Assembly: GCA_023091735.1 (NCBI GenBank)
Contig: JALKBU010001091.1
Span: 1-16,934 of the forward strand
Direction of reading: 5' to 3'
Length of the DNA: 16,934 nucleotides
DNA from: Trichomonas tenax
Lineage: Eukaryota > Parabasalia > Trichomonadida > Trichomonadidae
Within the stretch, counting starts at the first letter, position 1, and each line of letters opens with the position of its first letter. A program made the translations under genes and the position numbers. This document shows positions 1 through 7,831 of this stretch, in pieces. Below the pieces are notes generated by a model, which ran no database searches, was not told the origin of the DNA, and was given only the letters and a program-made list of their open reading frames with translations.

Positions 1-358
1 AAATATTAGATATATCTTGCATCAAAAACATTGATTTGCCATGATGTGCTTTACTCATTATAATATATTATATTCCCATTGTATAGCATTTTTATAACGT
101 AAAATAGGCTGTTGTCGATGATAAATAAGTAAATCTAACCACAAATATGCTTTTTAGCTTTTTTTGGAAAAAAGTATTCCAAGTGTTCACACATAAGCAC
201 TGTGTGTTATTCTCCCAAAAGTAATGATAATTCTGTTTTTGCGCGGCGAAATTTGAAAAATTTATTAAATTAGTGTCCGGGGATAGGAAACTGAGTACTT
301 CGGTCCTTTTCAATTTTTCCCGCTCTATTCTTCTCAGTTTACATTTTCATTTTTATCA
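1..358. other. A+T-rich spacer upstream of the kinase
   Basis: I see no convincing gene here. A 73-codon open frame on the minus strand is low-complexity and matches no family I know. The right end holds promoter-like sequence for the kinase: CCTTTTCA at 305-312 and an initiator-like TCATTT at 347-352. Confidence 0.6.
347..352 (+). promoter_or_regulatory. Initiator (Inr) of the kinase gene
   Basis: TCATTT fits the trichomonad initiator consensus TCAY(T/A)Y. The presumed +1 A at 349 lies 10 bases before the ATG at 359, the usual very short 5' leader. A second candidate lies upstream, where CCTTT at 305-309 runs into TCAATT. This resembles the M5/Inr overlap described for T. vaginalis promoters. 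No transcript was examined. Confidence 0.6.
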
Positions 359-1320
359 ATGGAAGAAATTTCTTTCTCGAACTATAAACTCGTGAGGCCA
401 ATAAACCTTGGAATGTATTCATCCATATACATAGGCTTTGAAACGAGAACAATGGAACCTCGTGTTTTAAAGATATTCAATAGGAAAAAATAACAAATTC
501 CAACATTCTTAAGTACTTGGACACTGAACTAAGACTTTCGACAATGTTGGATCATCCTAATTTAGTGAAAATCTACCAAATAGTTTATGAACAAGATTAT
601 ATTGGTATTGTGATGGAATATTTGCCAAATGGAAACATAATCGAATTCATAGATAGCAGAAATAACCTCTCCATCAAAAATGGTGCCATTATTGGCTTCA
701 AAATGACACGAGCCATTAATTTTCTTCATCATAGAGGAATTGCGCACCGCGACATTAAACCAGAGAACATCATTATGGACAATGATAACAATCCTAAGCT
801 TATTGATTATGGTTTTTCGAAAGAAGGCCGGATCGAGCTCGATACGTATTGTGGAACATTAAATTACATGGCGCCGGAGATAATTCAGCGTAATACATAT
901 GATGGCTGCAAAGCAGACGTTTGGTCACTTGGTGTCACTTTACACGTGATTATCTTGCATGTTCTTCCATATAATTACACGAGTGATGCGAAAATGATCA
1001 AAGATATCAGAGAGAATAACTTTGAAGTGCGCATTCTCATTTCAGGCCCACTCGGAAAATTAACTTCAAAATGTCTCCAAATCGAACCAGAAAATCGCCA
1101 TTCTGTTAGCGAAGTTCTTTTAGAGTTGGAAGAGGCCGTAACTTATTATGGTTACGTTCCAAGCGAACCAGTCAAGAGCGAGAAAGTTGTTCTTCCAAAA
1201 TTGATGATGAACGTCAATCAAGATCAGTCGAAAGGATTCACAGGAAGAGCCTTGATTAACAAGCCTTCAATCAAGTTTGCTCCTCGATTGAAGAAGATGA
1301 GAATCACATCGAGAAAATAA
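359..1320 (+). CDS. CAMK-like serine/threonine protein kinase, interrupted by a frameshift
   Basis: This gene encodes a protein kinase catalytic domain of the CAMK/CAMKL type that is greatly expanded in trichomonads. The first frame opens at ATG 359, right after an initiator. It encodes the N-lobe start (44 residues, with a VLK lysine near residue 38) and stops at TAA 491-493. The rest lies one frame over, open from 484 to the TAA at 1318-1320; its first ATG is at 544. That part holds an alpha-C glutamate, HRDIKPEN, DYG in place of DFG, APE and DVWSLG, then a basic tail. One extra A in the six-A run at 485-490 would join both parts into about 320 residues, a normal size. The glycine loop is degenerate: only the first glycine is present. 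Either the gene is a young pseudogene or the assembly lost one A. As it stands, translation from 359 gives a short peptide, and a start at 544 would lack much of the N-lobe. Confidence 0.85.
485..490 (+). other. Frameshift lesion in a homopolymer A-tract
   Basis: The run of six A residues is followed by an in-frame TAA (491-493). Kinase-like protein sequence continues without loss in the next frame, which is open from 484. A one-base change in this tract accounts for the break. Homopolymers are common sites both of real slippage and of sequencing error. Confidence 0.75.
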
Positions 1321-1374
1321 GATTTTATATTATTTTGTTTGTATACTAAATATTATTATTACAATTATAAATTA

Positions 1375-2523
1375 CTATTCTAATAAACAGTGATTGAGGT
1401 ATGGCTTAAGGCCATCCTGAAGCTTAGAGAGCTCTATGAGTGTCTTTCCTGATGCGAGATCAATAGGAACTGCTTCACCGTTGAAGACAATCCTGACGTA
1501 GTCCTTTCCTTTAACATTCCAGAGTTCAACAGAGCAGTGGGATCTGAATGGTGGAGCAATTGTGTAAGCGCCAATAGAGCCAAGCAAGCCAGCAATTGTA
1601 GCATCATGGCTGCTGTATAAGTGGAATTTAACTGAAGATCCGTTCTTCTGTTCTTCGATTCTCATGAAGATCTCACGCCAAAGGGCTGATGCTGCAACTC
1701 CTTTCCTTCTATTATAGAACATAGGCATGAATGCCCATGTATCATTAACCATGGACATGAACATCGATTCAGTGACAACTTCAGGTATTGGATTGCCTGT
1801 GCAATGATAAGCGATGAAAGCATCACCCCACCACTGCCAACTTGTGTTATCCCATTCCAAACCAGTGTAGTTGTAGAAAGATGCATACTTGACTTGAGCA
1901 GTGTCTCTCATATCGAGCCATTCTTTTGATTTAAGCATATCATTATAATCTTGAATCATTTCAGGGCATGTATCTGGCTCTGGAATCAAGAAGTCCTTGG
2001 ACTTAGTGCCAACAATGATATTGATCAATTCTCCAGGCTGCTGAGCTGGATAAAATCCATCAATGAAAGCTTGTGCGGATTTGAAGCAGCGTGAGTATCT
2101 GGTCGATCTGAATTCGAGTAATGACGCGTCAAAGTCATCTGGAAGAAAGCCTAATTCATCAATCAAATAATTTCTGTAAAACTCGCCAAGTTCGTGATGC
2201 TGGTTCATTCCTTCGAGGACTAATTCGCCAGTACCACAGTTTGGAGGGAACGGTGCTTGTGAATGCAAAATTGTTTGTCGATATCTTCTAATTGTTCCAT
2301 TATAATGCGTGACTTTCATTCGTGGAGACTTAGATTCGTGTGCGTCGCACATCCAAAATCCTTCGTCTTCTTTAGGAAGAGCTTGATCATTTGGTGTTCT
2401 AACGCCGTGTCTCGTGATTAGAAATATTTTTTGCAGCTCTCCGCCATCAACTTTAGGAGGGTGTTTTAGTGGTGCTGAGCATTCGATTTTTATTGCTCCA
2501 GATAAAGAAATCAGCAAAAACAT
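1375..2523 (-). CDS. Secreted histidine acid phosphatase (branch 2)
   Basis: This 382-residue protein belongs to the histidine acid phosphatase family, which hydrolyses phosphomonoesters through a phosphohistidine intermediate. The N-terminus (residues 1-17) is a short hydrophobic signal peptide. RHGVRTP at 38-44 carries the nucleophilic histidine (H39). The RSTRYSRC segment at 139-146 corresponds to the conserved phosphate-binding arginine region, followed by a SAQAF-like stretch. HD at 306-307 supplies the acid/base pair. Five N-glycosylation sequons (N75, N218, N226, N260, N294) fit passage through the secretory pathway. No C-terminal membrane helix is visible, so the product is probably secreted or lysosomal. 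The length is normal for a prostatic-type enzyme and both catalytic motifs are intact. It converges on the kinase with 54 bases between stop codons. No perfect initiator is seen; GACATTTT just upstream of the ATG is the nearest match. The substrate cannot be read from the sequence. Confidence 0.9.
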   Translation of the reverse strand: MFLLISLSGAIKIECSAPLKHPPKVDGGELQKIFLITRHGVRTPNDQALPKEDEGFWMCDAHESKSPRMKVTHYNGTIRRYRQTILHSQAPFPPNCGTGELVLEGMNQHHELGEFYRNYLIDELGFLPDDFDASLLEFRSTRYSRCFKSAQAFIDGFYPAQQPGELINIIVGTKSKDFLIPEPDTCPEMIQDYNDMLKSKEWLDMRDTAQVKYASFYNYTGLEWDNTSWQWWGDAFIAYHCTGNPIPEVVTESMFMSMVNDTWAFMPMFYNRRKGVAASALWREIFMRIEEQKNGSSVKFHLYSSHDATIAGLLGSIGAYTIAPPFRSHCSVELWNVKGKDYVRIVFNGEAVPIDLASGKTLIELSKLQDGLKPYLNHCLLE

Positions 2524-2768
2524 TTTAAAATGTCATTTTTGCCACCCCTAAATATCCTAAACAGACCCCATTATGTTTTTTGTCACGTAAATATTGATTT
2601 TTGACAGCTTTTTTTTATATCTCAACTAAAAATCAACCTATGAGAGAGCCAATTTAGTGTATGCATGGGCCCTACATAAGCAATGCTCACGCCTCGCTAA
2701 AGTTATAACAAAATATTAATAAGAATTGAATAATAATTCTATACTTTTCTATATAACAATACAAACAA

Positions 2769-2772
2769 TTTA
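2769..2772 (-). terminator. UAAA polyadenylation signal overlapping the stop codon
   Basis: The TAA stop of the SNARE-like gene is followed by A, giving TAAA. In T. vaginalis a UAAA tetranucleotide at or near the stop codon is the known polyadenylation signal. This is a sequence match only. Confidence 0.45.
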
Positions 2773-3390
2773 TTTTCTATGAGAATATAAATAAATGAGA
2801 ATAACAAGCAAAATTATTGCGATAAATAGTAATATGAACAATTCAGTGACTTCTTTGTCGGCCTTTCTGACTCTGGGTGCTAATTTATTCATGATTATGT
2901 TGTTTTCGTATGCTTGTGTTGATATTGTTTCCAAAGAAACGATTTGTGATCCTAAAGTTTTATCGATTTCTTTGGTAGTTTCCTTCAAATCGTTTATCAA
3001 TTGAGCATTTTCGGTGAATTGCGGTGGCAAAGTATATCCGCTTCGGTGAAAATACTGATTAGTATTTTGCAAATCGGAAAAATGCTGATATTGTGCTTCC
3101 ATAACTTTATACAGTTTAATTGAATGGTCGTCGTTAATCGCTTTCAATACAGAAATCAGCGCTTTGTTTTGTTTAAATCTAATTTGAAGATTTTCGGTCA
3201 TCTTATTTAGCTCTGTTGAATTATTTTGACTAAGAAGTTCTATCCATAACTCCAGCATGCTATCAATCATCTTGATTTCCCTCGATGCCAACTCTTTTGT
3301 TTCATTAGCACCATTCATTGTCACTTTTTCTAAGCTCCAAACTTCGACATCAAAATATCGACAAAATTCAAACATATAATGGATATTCAT
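2770..3390 (-). CDS. Tail-anchored SNARE-like protein (Q-SNARE candidate)
   Basis: The 206-residue product has a helical N-terminal region, a heptad-repeat segment at about 125-180, one strong membrane helix at 183-202 and a four-residue basic tail. This is the plan of a tail-anchored SNARE, which drives membrane fusion from the cytosolic face of an organelle. If Q149 is taken as the zero-layer glutamine, the canonical heptad positions +1 to +8 fall on L153, I156, A160, N163, M167, L170, V174 and A177. Positions -1 to -5 fall on L146, I142, T139, L135 and I132. The family (Sec20-like, Use1-like or other Qb/Qc) cannot be decided by eye. The start at 3390 is uncertain; in-frame ATGs at codons 6 and 25 are alternatives. 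Codons are more A/T-rich than in the neighbouring DRC1 and ATPase genes. The gene diverges from the Rab gene across 315 bases. Confidence 0.7.
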   Translation of the reverse strand: MNIHYMFEFCRYFDVEVWSLEKVTMNGANETKELASREIKMIDSMLELWIELLSQNNSTELNKMTENLQIRFKQNKALISVLKAINDDHSIKLYKVMEAQYQHFSDLQNTNQYFHRSGYTLPPQFTENAQLINDLKETTKEIDKTLGSQIVSLETISTQAYENNIIMNKLAPRVRKADKEVTELFILLFIAIILLVILIYLYSHRK

Positions 3391-3705
3391 ATGGCAAAAT
3401 TAAAAATAGTATAGTGTAGAGCAAGTATAATGGTGTAATATTGTTTTGGGTTGTTGATTATAAATTTATAGGATTAAAAATTTAGGTTGTTTGAATAAGG
3501 TTCTAAATTGAAAATGTTTATTGAAAATCTACCAAAATTGCATTAACAGCATCTACCAGAACCCAATAAACGGATTATCGAACGATTATCTCAAAGATAA
3601 GAAATCCTGACGATAATTAGAACCTTATTCCGTCATAAACCATTGAAAGCATACTATTTTTTTTATAAAGTTCTATCGTCGTGTTTTGTAGAAAAAAGTT
3701 TATCG
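3391..3705. promoter_or_regulatory. Divergent spacer between the SNARE-like and Rab genes
   Basis: No gene is seen. The spacer carries Myb-site-like words in both orientations: ATTATC/AACGATTATC around 3574-3592, GACGATA at 3609-3615 and its reverse complement TATCGTC at 3674-3680. A near-initiator TCATAA at about 3633-3638 breaks the consensus at its last base. Confidence 0.4.
3674..3680 (+). promoter_or_regulatory. TATCGTC Myb-recognition-like element upstream of the Rab gene
   Basis: TATCGTC lies 25 bases before the Rab ATG at 3706. As I recall, it equals the MRE-2r element bound by Myb regulators at the T. vaginalis ap65-1 promoter. An inverted copy (GACGATA) lies at 3609-3615. Binding is inferred. 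Confidence 0.4.
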
Positions 3706-4314
3706 ATGAGTAGAAGGATGAGTAGTCTTGACCTGAAGATTGTTGTCCTCGGGTCAGCGTTTGTCGGCAAAACATCAATCATTAACAGGTACTGCAGTGC
3801 AACGTTTATTGAGGATACTCTTTCAACGATTGGCGCAGGATTCTTTACACGAACAATGAATATAGATGGCACTGAGGTAACTATAATGCTTTGGGATACT
3901 GCAGGTGAAGAACGTTTCAGATCTGTCGCTCCTTCACTTCTTAGAGGTGCAAATGGATTAGTTCTCGTTTATGACCTTACACAGGCGAATAGTTTCAAGG
4001 ACATTGACATCTACATGGAAATGTTCTTAGATACCTGCAACGTTGACCCAACTTACACGCTTCCTGTCCTCTTGCTTGGAAATAAATGCGACCTTAACCG
4101 CGTCGTTTCTGTAGAAACAGTCGAAGAATGGAAGAGAAAGAACAAAGTCGTATTTTCTTATGAAGTTTCAGCCAAAACTGGTGAAAAGGTAGAAGAAGCA
4201 TTCCAAAAGCTTATAGAATCATTAGTTTCTCCTGCTGCTAATACAGATAATACACCAATCCAAATTGTTATTAATCCAGGAACAACACCCCAGAAAAATG
4301 GCGGATGTTGCTAA
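3706..4314 (+). CDS. Rab family small GTPase
   Basis: This 202-residue Rab GTPase is a GTP-driven switch that recruits effectors to membranes in vesicle traffic. All G motifs are intact: P-loop GSAFVGKT at 16-23, switch I threonine T41 in STIGAGF, DTAGEERF at 64-71, NKCD at 126-129 and SAK at 155-157. The protein ends in Gly-Gly-Cys-Cys, the typical Rab double-geranylgeranylation signal, after a variable linker at about 176-198. The ATG at 3706 is chosen because the frame upstream has only a non-ATG entry; ATG 3718 (M5) is also possible and would leave the fold intact. The switch I sequence recalls the Rab5/Rab21 group, but trichomonads have many lineage-specific Rabs, so I assign no subclass. 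TATCGTC lies 25 bases upstream. Confidence 0.93.
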   Translation: MSRRMSSLDLKIVVLGSAFVGKTSIINRYCSATFIEDTLSTIGAGFFTRTMNIDGTEVTIMLWDTAGEERFRSVAPSLLRGANGLVLVYDLTQANSFKDIDIYMEMFLDTCNVDPTYTLPVLLLGNKCDLNRVVSVETVEEWKRKNKVVFSYEVSAKTGEKVEEAFQKLIESLVSPAANTDNTPIQIVINPGTTPQKNGGCC

Positions 4315-4503
4315 TTTTTATTATTAAATTTCTCTCTACGTTTAATATGCTTTGATGTTTTTAAATTTCTTATGAACCGACCTTCTTAATCAGTTAAAAC
4401 ATAAAATAAATCACCCGTGCAAATTATATATTATTTTTTTGAAGTTATTATATTTACTATCAGAACAAAAATGCATAGCGTTTGGAATTAGAAAAGAGCT
4501 ATT

Positions 4504-4538
4504 TCATTTTTATGGAGGGAGAGAAAAACTTAAAATAG
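4504..4538 (+). promoter_or_regulatory. Possible upstream initiator with an eight-codon upstream ORF
   Basis: TCATTT at 4504-4509 is a perfect initiator match and is followed by an ATG at 4512. That ATG opens only eight codons before TAG at 4536-4538. It lies in a different frame from the PSI-domain gene starting at 4570. If transcription starts here, the downstream gene would carry a short upstream ORF. If it starts at the later TCAATT (4556-4561), the upstream ORF would not be in the mRNA. Confidence 0.35.
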
Positions 4539-4550
4539 GGAAAGTTATCG

Positions 4551-4561
4551 TATCGTCAATT
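4551..4561 (+). promoter_or_regulatory. TATCGTC element fused to an initiator-like TCAATT
   Basis: TATCGTC (4551-4557) overlaps TCAATT (4556-4561). The presumed +1 A at 4558 lies 12 bases before the ATG at 4570. The heptamer is preceded by an overlapping TATCGTA at 4546-4552. The initiator departs from consensus at one position (A for Y). The arrangement resembles a Myb-type element next to a trichomonad initiator. Confidence 0.45.
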
Positions 4562-4569
4562 TTTCTAAA

Positions 4570-4947
4570 ATGCTCTATTTTCTTGCTCTTGTGCCAATAT
4601 TGAGTAAATGCGATGACGATTGCGGCAATTTTTCGACAACCTGCGAATACTGTCTCGGCAAAGGCAGAGACTATAAATGCGGCTGGTGCAAAGATACAAA
4701 ACAATGTATGCAAGGAACTGAAGAAGGACCTGCTAACTCCACATGCACACTCTGGACATATAAGTTTGACATGACATGCCACATAGATTCACAAGAACCA
4801 TTGGCGATGGGTGTTAGAATTGGTTTGGCTTGTTTCGCGGCACTTGTCGCCCTCGTTACAGCAGTATTCTGGATATGTATATTCCCGCATTGCTCAAATC
4901 AAAAGAAGGGCGAAAAAACCGAACAAGTTGATGAAGATGATGAATAA
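4570..4947 (+). CDS. Small PSI-domain single-pass membrane protein, PTTG1IP-like
   Basis: The 125-residue product has a signal peptide at about 1-13, a cysteine-rich luminal/extracellular module at 14-70, one membrane helix at about 79-105 and a short charged tail ending in acidic residues. The nine cysteines (14, 18, 25, 28, 37, 40, 46, 59, 70) include a CxxC followed by CGWC. This resembles the PSI domain (plexin/semaphorin/integrin) of animal PTTG1IP, which has the same signal, PSI, membrane helix and charged tail layout. The long cytoplasmic coiled coil of animal PTTG1IP is absent here, and the tail is only about 20 residues. The role is unknown; a type I membrane protein of the surface or secretory pathway is inferred. 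The start is supported by the signal peptide and the short distance from the initiator-like TCAATT. Confidence 0.75.
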   Translation: MLYFLALVPILSKCDDDCGNFSTTCEYCLGKGRDYKCGWCKDTKQCMQGTEEGPANSTCTLWTYKFDMTCHIDSQEPLAMGVRIGLACFAALVALVTAVFWICIFPHCSNQKKGEKTEQVDEDDE

Positions 4948-5336
4948 TATTCTTCATTATGCTTTATTAACATCTATCGTAACATACCATATAAAATTCT
5001 GTTTTATTTCCAAAATATCGAATATATATCAAAAAATCATAAATCTAACCAGAAATGAAAAATAACTAACTCATGAATTCGACCATAGTATTAATCTATA
5101 ATATTATAATCGTACAAATCAAATTCTGAAATTTGAAAAATGATTTGATATTTTTTATTTATAGAAATAATTCATTGAAAATCGTTAAACTGAGGGTAAT
5201 GATATTATCAGTAAAGCAATTTCAGGCTACAATTCGAAAATGAAATTATCAATTTCAAATATGATGTTAAAAGAAGGTGATGAATTACAATTTCGAGTTT
5301 ATATTTATCTTAAGCGATTTTCTAAAACAAAATTAT
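4948..5336. other. A+T-rich convergent spacer
   Basis: No gene is supported between the ends of the PSI-domain gene and DRC1. The open frames that enter this stretch are shadows or low-complexity. It probably holds the 3' ends of both transcripts. Confidence 0.6.
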
Positions 5337-5339
5337 TTA
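5336..5339 (-). terminator. UAAA polyadenylation signal overlapping the DRC1 stop
   Basis: On the minus strand the stop TAA is followed by A, giving TAAA, the trichomonad polyadenylation tetranucleotide. Sequence match only. Confidence 0.45.
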
Positions 5340-7238
5340 AAAGTCAACAGTTTCGTGTGGAGCGTAGATGAGCTGATCGTTCTGCTCCGACTCGATAGAT
5401 GTCTGGAGGATCTGCTCCAGTTCTTCGTTCTGCCTCTTGAGGGCATCTGTTTCCTCGATGAGCTTAGCACGCTCTTCGAGTTCTGTGACGTACCTTTGCA
5501 TGACCTTGAAGGCAGTCTTCCAGATTCTCTCCATCTCGTCAGTGACAACATCAGTCTTCTTCTCGATGAACTTGAGCTGGTCTGGAAGCTCCTTCTTCAT
5601 CTTCTGCTGAAGCTGGATGATAGCGCGGGCAACTTCACTTGATGTGTTCTGTGTAGCATCGGCTGTGATCTGGCCGAATAAGCTTGTCTGGTTCTGTTGT
5701 GTGTTTGGATGGTATGCTTCGACGAACCTCCTGAGGCCTTCGAGAACTTCATGTGGTCTGACGAAACCTGGCGTTTCGAGTTCGAACTCAGTATCCTTGA
5801 GGAAGTAAGAAAGAAGCTGAGCAGCATCTTCATCGGTTGTGATACCTAAATCTTGGAGAAGCAAATCGACGCGAATCTTCATCATTGATGACTCTGGATC
5901 CTCGTCTTCTGGGAGGTTAAGCAAGTTCTTAACGCGCTCATCGACAAGGAAACCAACTTCATCAGAAACAAGGCGCCAAAGGTGCTCGAGGTTCTCAGAG
6001 AGTTTCTTGCCTGATATGAGGCCTGTTGTTGTCTTCTCTGCAGATGCATCTTCCTTGACTTCAGCTGGAGCTTGTGGCGTCTTTGTAAGATCCTCGAACT
6101 CCTCAGTGCCGATGATCAATCTAGAAACGTACTCTGGGTTGACATCTGGGACGTCCTTGCCGAGCTGCTGTGATGTGATGATCTGGTTGGCATCAATAAC
6201 CTTGAGAACGAGATCGTGAAGGCGCTTCTCGTTATAGTTCCAGACTTCACGGAAAGCGTTGAAGTCAGCGAAAGCGACCTTCCTGAAACGCTCCTGAAGC
6301 TTACGATAGTTCTCAGCTATCTTCTTATATTCATCTGTTGTCTTCTGGTTCTCGTATTTGAAGCGCTTCTCTTCTTCGTAGTACTTCGTCTTCAAGTTTC
6401 GGATTGTATCCTTCTGGCGGGAGATCTTCTTTGACTGCTGCTTCGCCTTGTCATCGTGTTCACCCTGGTTATCCGTGAGAATACGTGTATCATATTCGAG
6501 CTGTTCCATTGAGAAATGATACTTTGCGAGTGAGTCTTCGAGTTCCTTTTGAGCGGCCTGAAGTCTGTATTCGAATTCTGTTCTCTGGACGATGTATTTT
6601 TCGGCGTTAACCCTGCGAATGTGTTCGAGTTCGTCTCTGTTTGCGATTGCTGTGTTGATGACTTCCTGAAGGAGGATCTTTTCACGCTCCTGACGCTTGG
6701 CTTCGACTTCCTTAGACTCACGAGAGAGCCTGTAAGAATCGGCTGACCTCGATTGTTCATAATTTTGGACGACTGTGTTCAGTTGTGACGTGACTTCTTG
6801 CCTGAGCTTGTTTTCGTTGTCTCTCATTGTCTTCACGAAATTGTCAATCTGGAGGTTTTGCGCGGCAATCTTATTAACGTATTCGTGATCTCGTTTCATA
6901 ACTTCTTGTTCAAGTTCTTTTACGAACGTTACCTTAGCGGCTATGACGTTTTCGCACTGCTCTCTCGTTTTGCGGAGTTCGCGGTCGAGGTCGACTGGAT
7001 TTATCTGCGATAAAACGTTATCCCAGGCTGTACCCCATTCAGCCTTCTCGTCCTCGATCTTTTCGTCGATTTCTTTGAATTTATCTTGAAGGGCTTTCTT
7101 GTTATTCTTGAACCTGTATGTTCTCTCCTGCTCTACGGAGAGGTGCTCCTGAACCATCGCAGAAGTGCTCTGTCGGGCCTTCTGAAACTGCTGCTGAATA
7201 AGTTTCCGGCTCTCTTCGGCTTGCTGGCTAGAGCTCAT
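5337..7238 (-). CDS. DRC1: Dynein regulatory complex protein 1 (DRC1/CCDC164)
   Basis: This 633-residue protein is the scaffold subunit of the nexin-dynein regulatory complex, which links outer doublets in motile axonemes and controls dynein activity. Residues about 10-360 are almost continuous coiled coil. The diagnostic family segment is at about 318-360, containing REVWNYNEKRLHDLV and ITSQQLG, which matches the conserved EVW...NE...QQLG core of DRC1. An acidic, low-complexity linker follows at about 380-405. A second conserved region runs from about 411 to 510. The C-terminal associated domain at about 565-615 contains IWKTAF, ERAKLIEE and LKRQNEEL, as in animal and algal DRC1. Both ends are intact. 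The length is somewhat below the roughly 740 residues of human DRC1. ATG 7238 is the first in-frame start after an A+T-rich spacer; I found no clear initiator. The gene implies a motile flagellum. Confidence 0.9.
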   Translation of the reverse strand: MSSSQQAEESRKLIQQQFQKARQSTSAMVQEHLSVEQERTYRFKNNKKALQDKFKEIDEKIEDEKAEWGTAWDNVLSQINPVDLDRELRKTREQCENVIAAKVTFVKELEQEVMKRDHEYVNKIAAQNLQIDNFVKTMRDNENKLRQEVTSQLNTVVQNYEQSRSADSYRLSRESKEVEAKRQEREKILLQEVINTAIANRDELEHIRRVNAEKYIVQRTEFEYRLQAAQKELEDSLAKYHFSMEQLEYDTRILTDNQGEHDDKAKQQSKKISRQKDTIRNLKTKYYEEEKRFKYENQKTTDEYKKIAENYRKLQERFRKVAFADFNAFREVWNYNEKRLHDLVLKVIDANQIITSQQLGKDVPDVNPEYVSRLIIGTEEFEDLTKTPQAPAEVKEDASAEKTTTGLISGKKLSENLEHLWRLVSDEVGFLVDERVKNLLNLPEDEDPESSMMKIRVDLLLQDLGITTDEDAAQLLSYFLKDTEFELETPGFVRPHEVLEGLRRFVEAYHPNTQQNQTSLFGQITADATQNTSSEVARAIIQLQQKMKKELPDQLKFIEKKTDVVTDEMERIWKTAFKVMQRYVTELEERAKLIEETDALKRQNEELEQILQTSIESEQNDQLIYAPHETVDF

Positions 7239-7831
7239 TTTTTTTGTTACTAAAAATTTTTATAACGTATTTTTTGTAATGTTTGACAAAGTCTTGTTTA
7301 CATGTCATAGTATCAGATTTTCTTTTCATTCATTTTGACATCTTTTACTTGACAAAAACACTATTTATTTGACAGATATATCTCAATTTTTAATTTTACA
7401 TGACGAAAATAGCAATTTCTTAATTCTATTTGTTATATTTTATGCTTAAATAACAATTTTCAATTTTATTTGGCAATTTCTGTTATTTATTTGTCAAAAA
7501 AATGTATTTAAGAAAGAGCTAAGCGGTAATATATGCACATACAATAGTGACTATTGGTATACTAAATGGTCGTTTTCGAAGAATGATATTGAATTTGAAT
7601 TTTTAAAATTGAGATTTGATTAAGGATTCTTATACCATTAAAGAGAAAACTTTATGGTCAGTTGAAATTCGAATTAGCAGTTCTAATTCAAAATTATTTC
7701 TTGATTCATTGAGAAATCCACTGAAATCGTGATTAATAGATGTAAAATTTTATGGATAAACCATACCTAAAGTCTAAAGCGACAAATATTTTATGTGATA
7801 AAATGAAATAGTGCCACTTTTGCATAATAAC
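7239..7831. other. Divergent A+T-rich spacer with repeated TTGACA words
   Basis: No gene is seen between the starts of DRC1 and the ATPase. The left part repeats TTGACA words: TTTGACA at 7282-7288, 7334-7340 and 7368-7374, CTTGACA at 7348-7354, and the inverse TTTGTCA near 7490-7496. Related AATTTTAATTTTATTTG-like stretches lie between them. The right end holds the presumed promoter of the ATPase gene. Confidence 0.5.
7814..7820 (+). promoter_or_regulatory. Initiator-like element of the ATPase gene
   Basis: CCACTTT matches a relaxed YCAYTWY initiator. The presumed +1 A at 7816 lies 16 bases before ATG 7832. The first base departs from the strict TCA form, so this is tentative. Confidence 0.35.

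Noticed and set aside
92..313. 73-codon minus-strand open frame
   Set aside because: Low-complexity, A+T-driven composition, no family resemblance, and it overlaps the kinase promoter area.
482..545. An intron joining the two kinase frames
   Set aside because: No trichomonad donor or branch/acceptor motif is present, and the protein sequence is continuous across the A-tract with no room for an intron.
2770..4314. A functional SNARE-Rab gene cluster
   Set aside because: The two genes are merely divergent neighbours; trichomonads do not use operons and the other neighbours are unrelated, so proximity alone is weak evidence.
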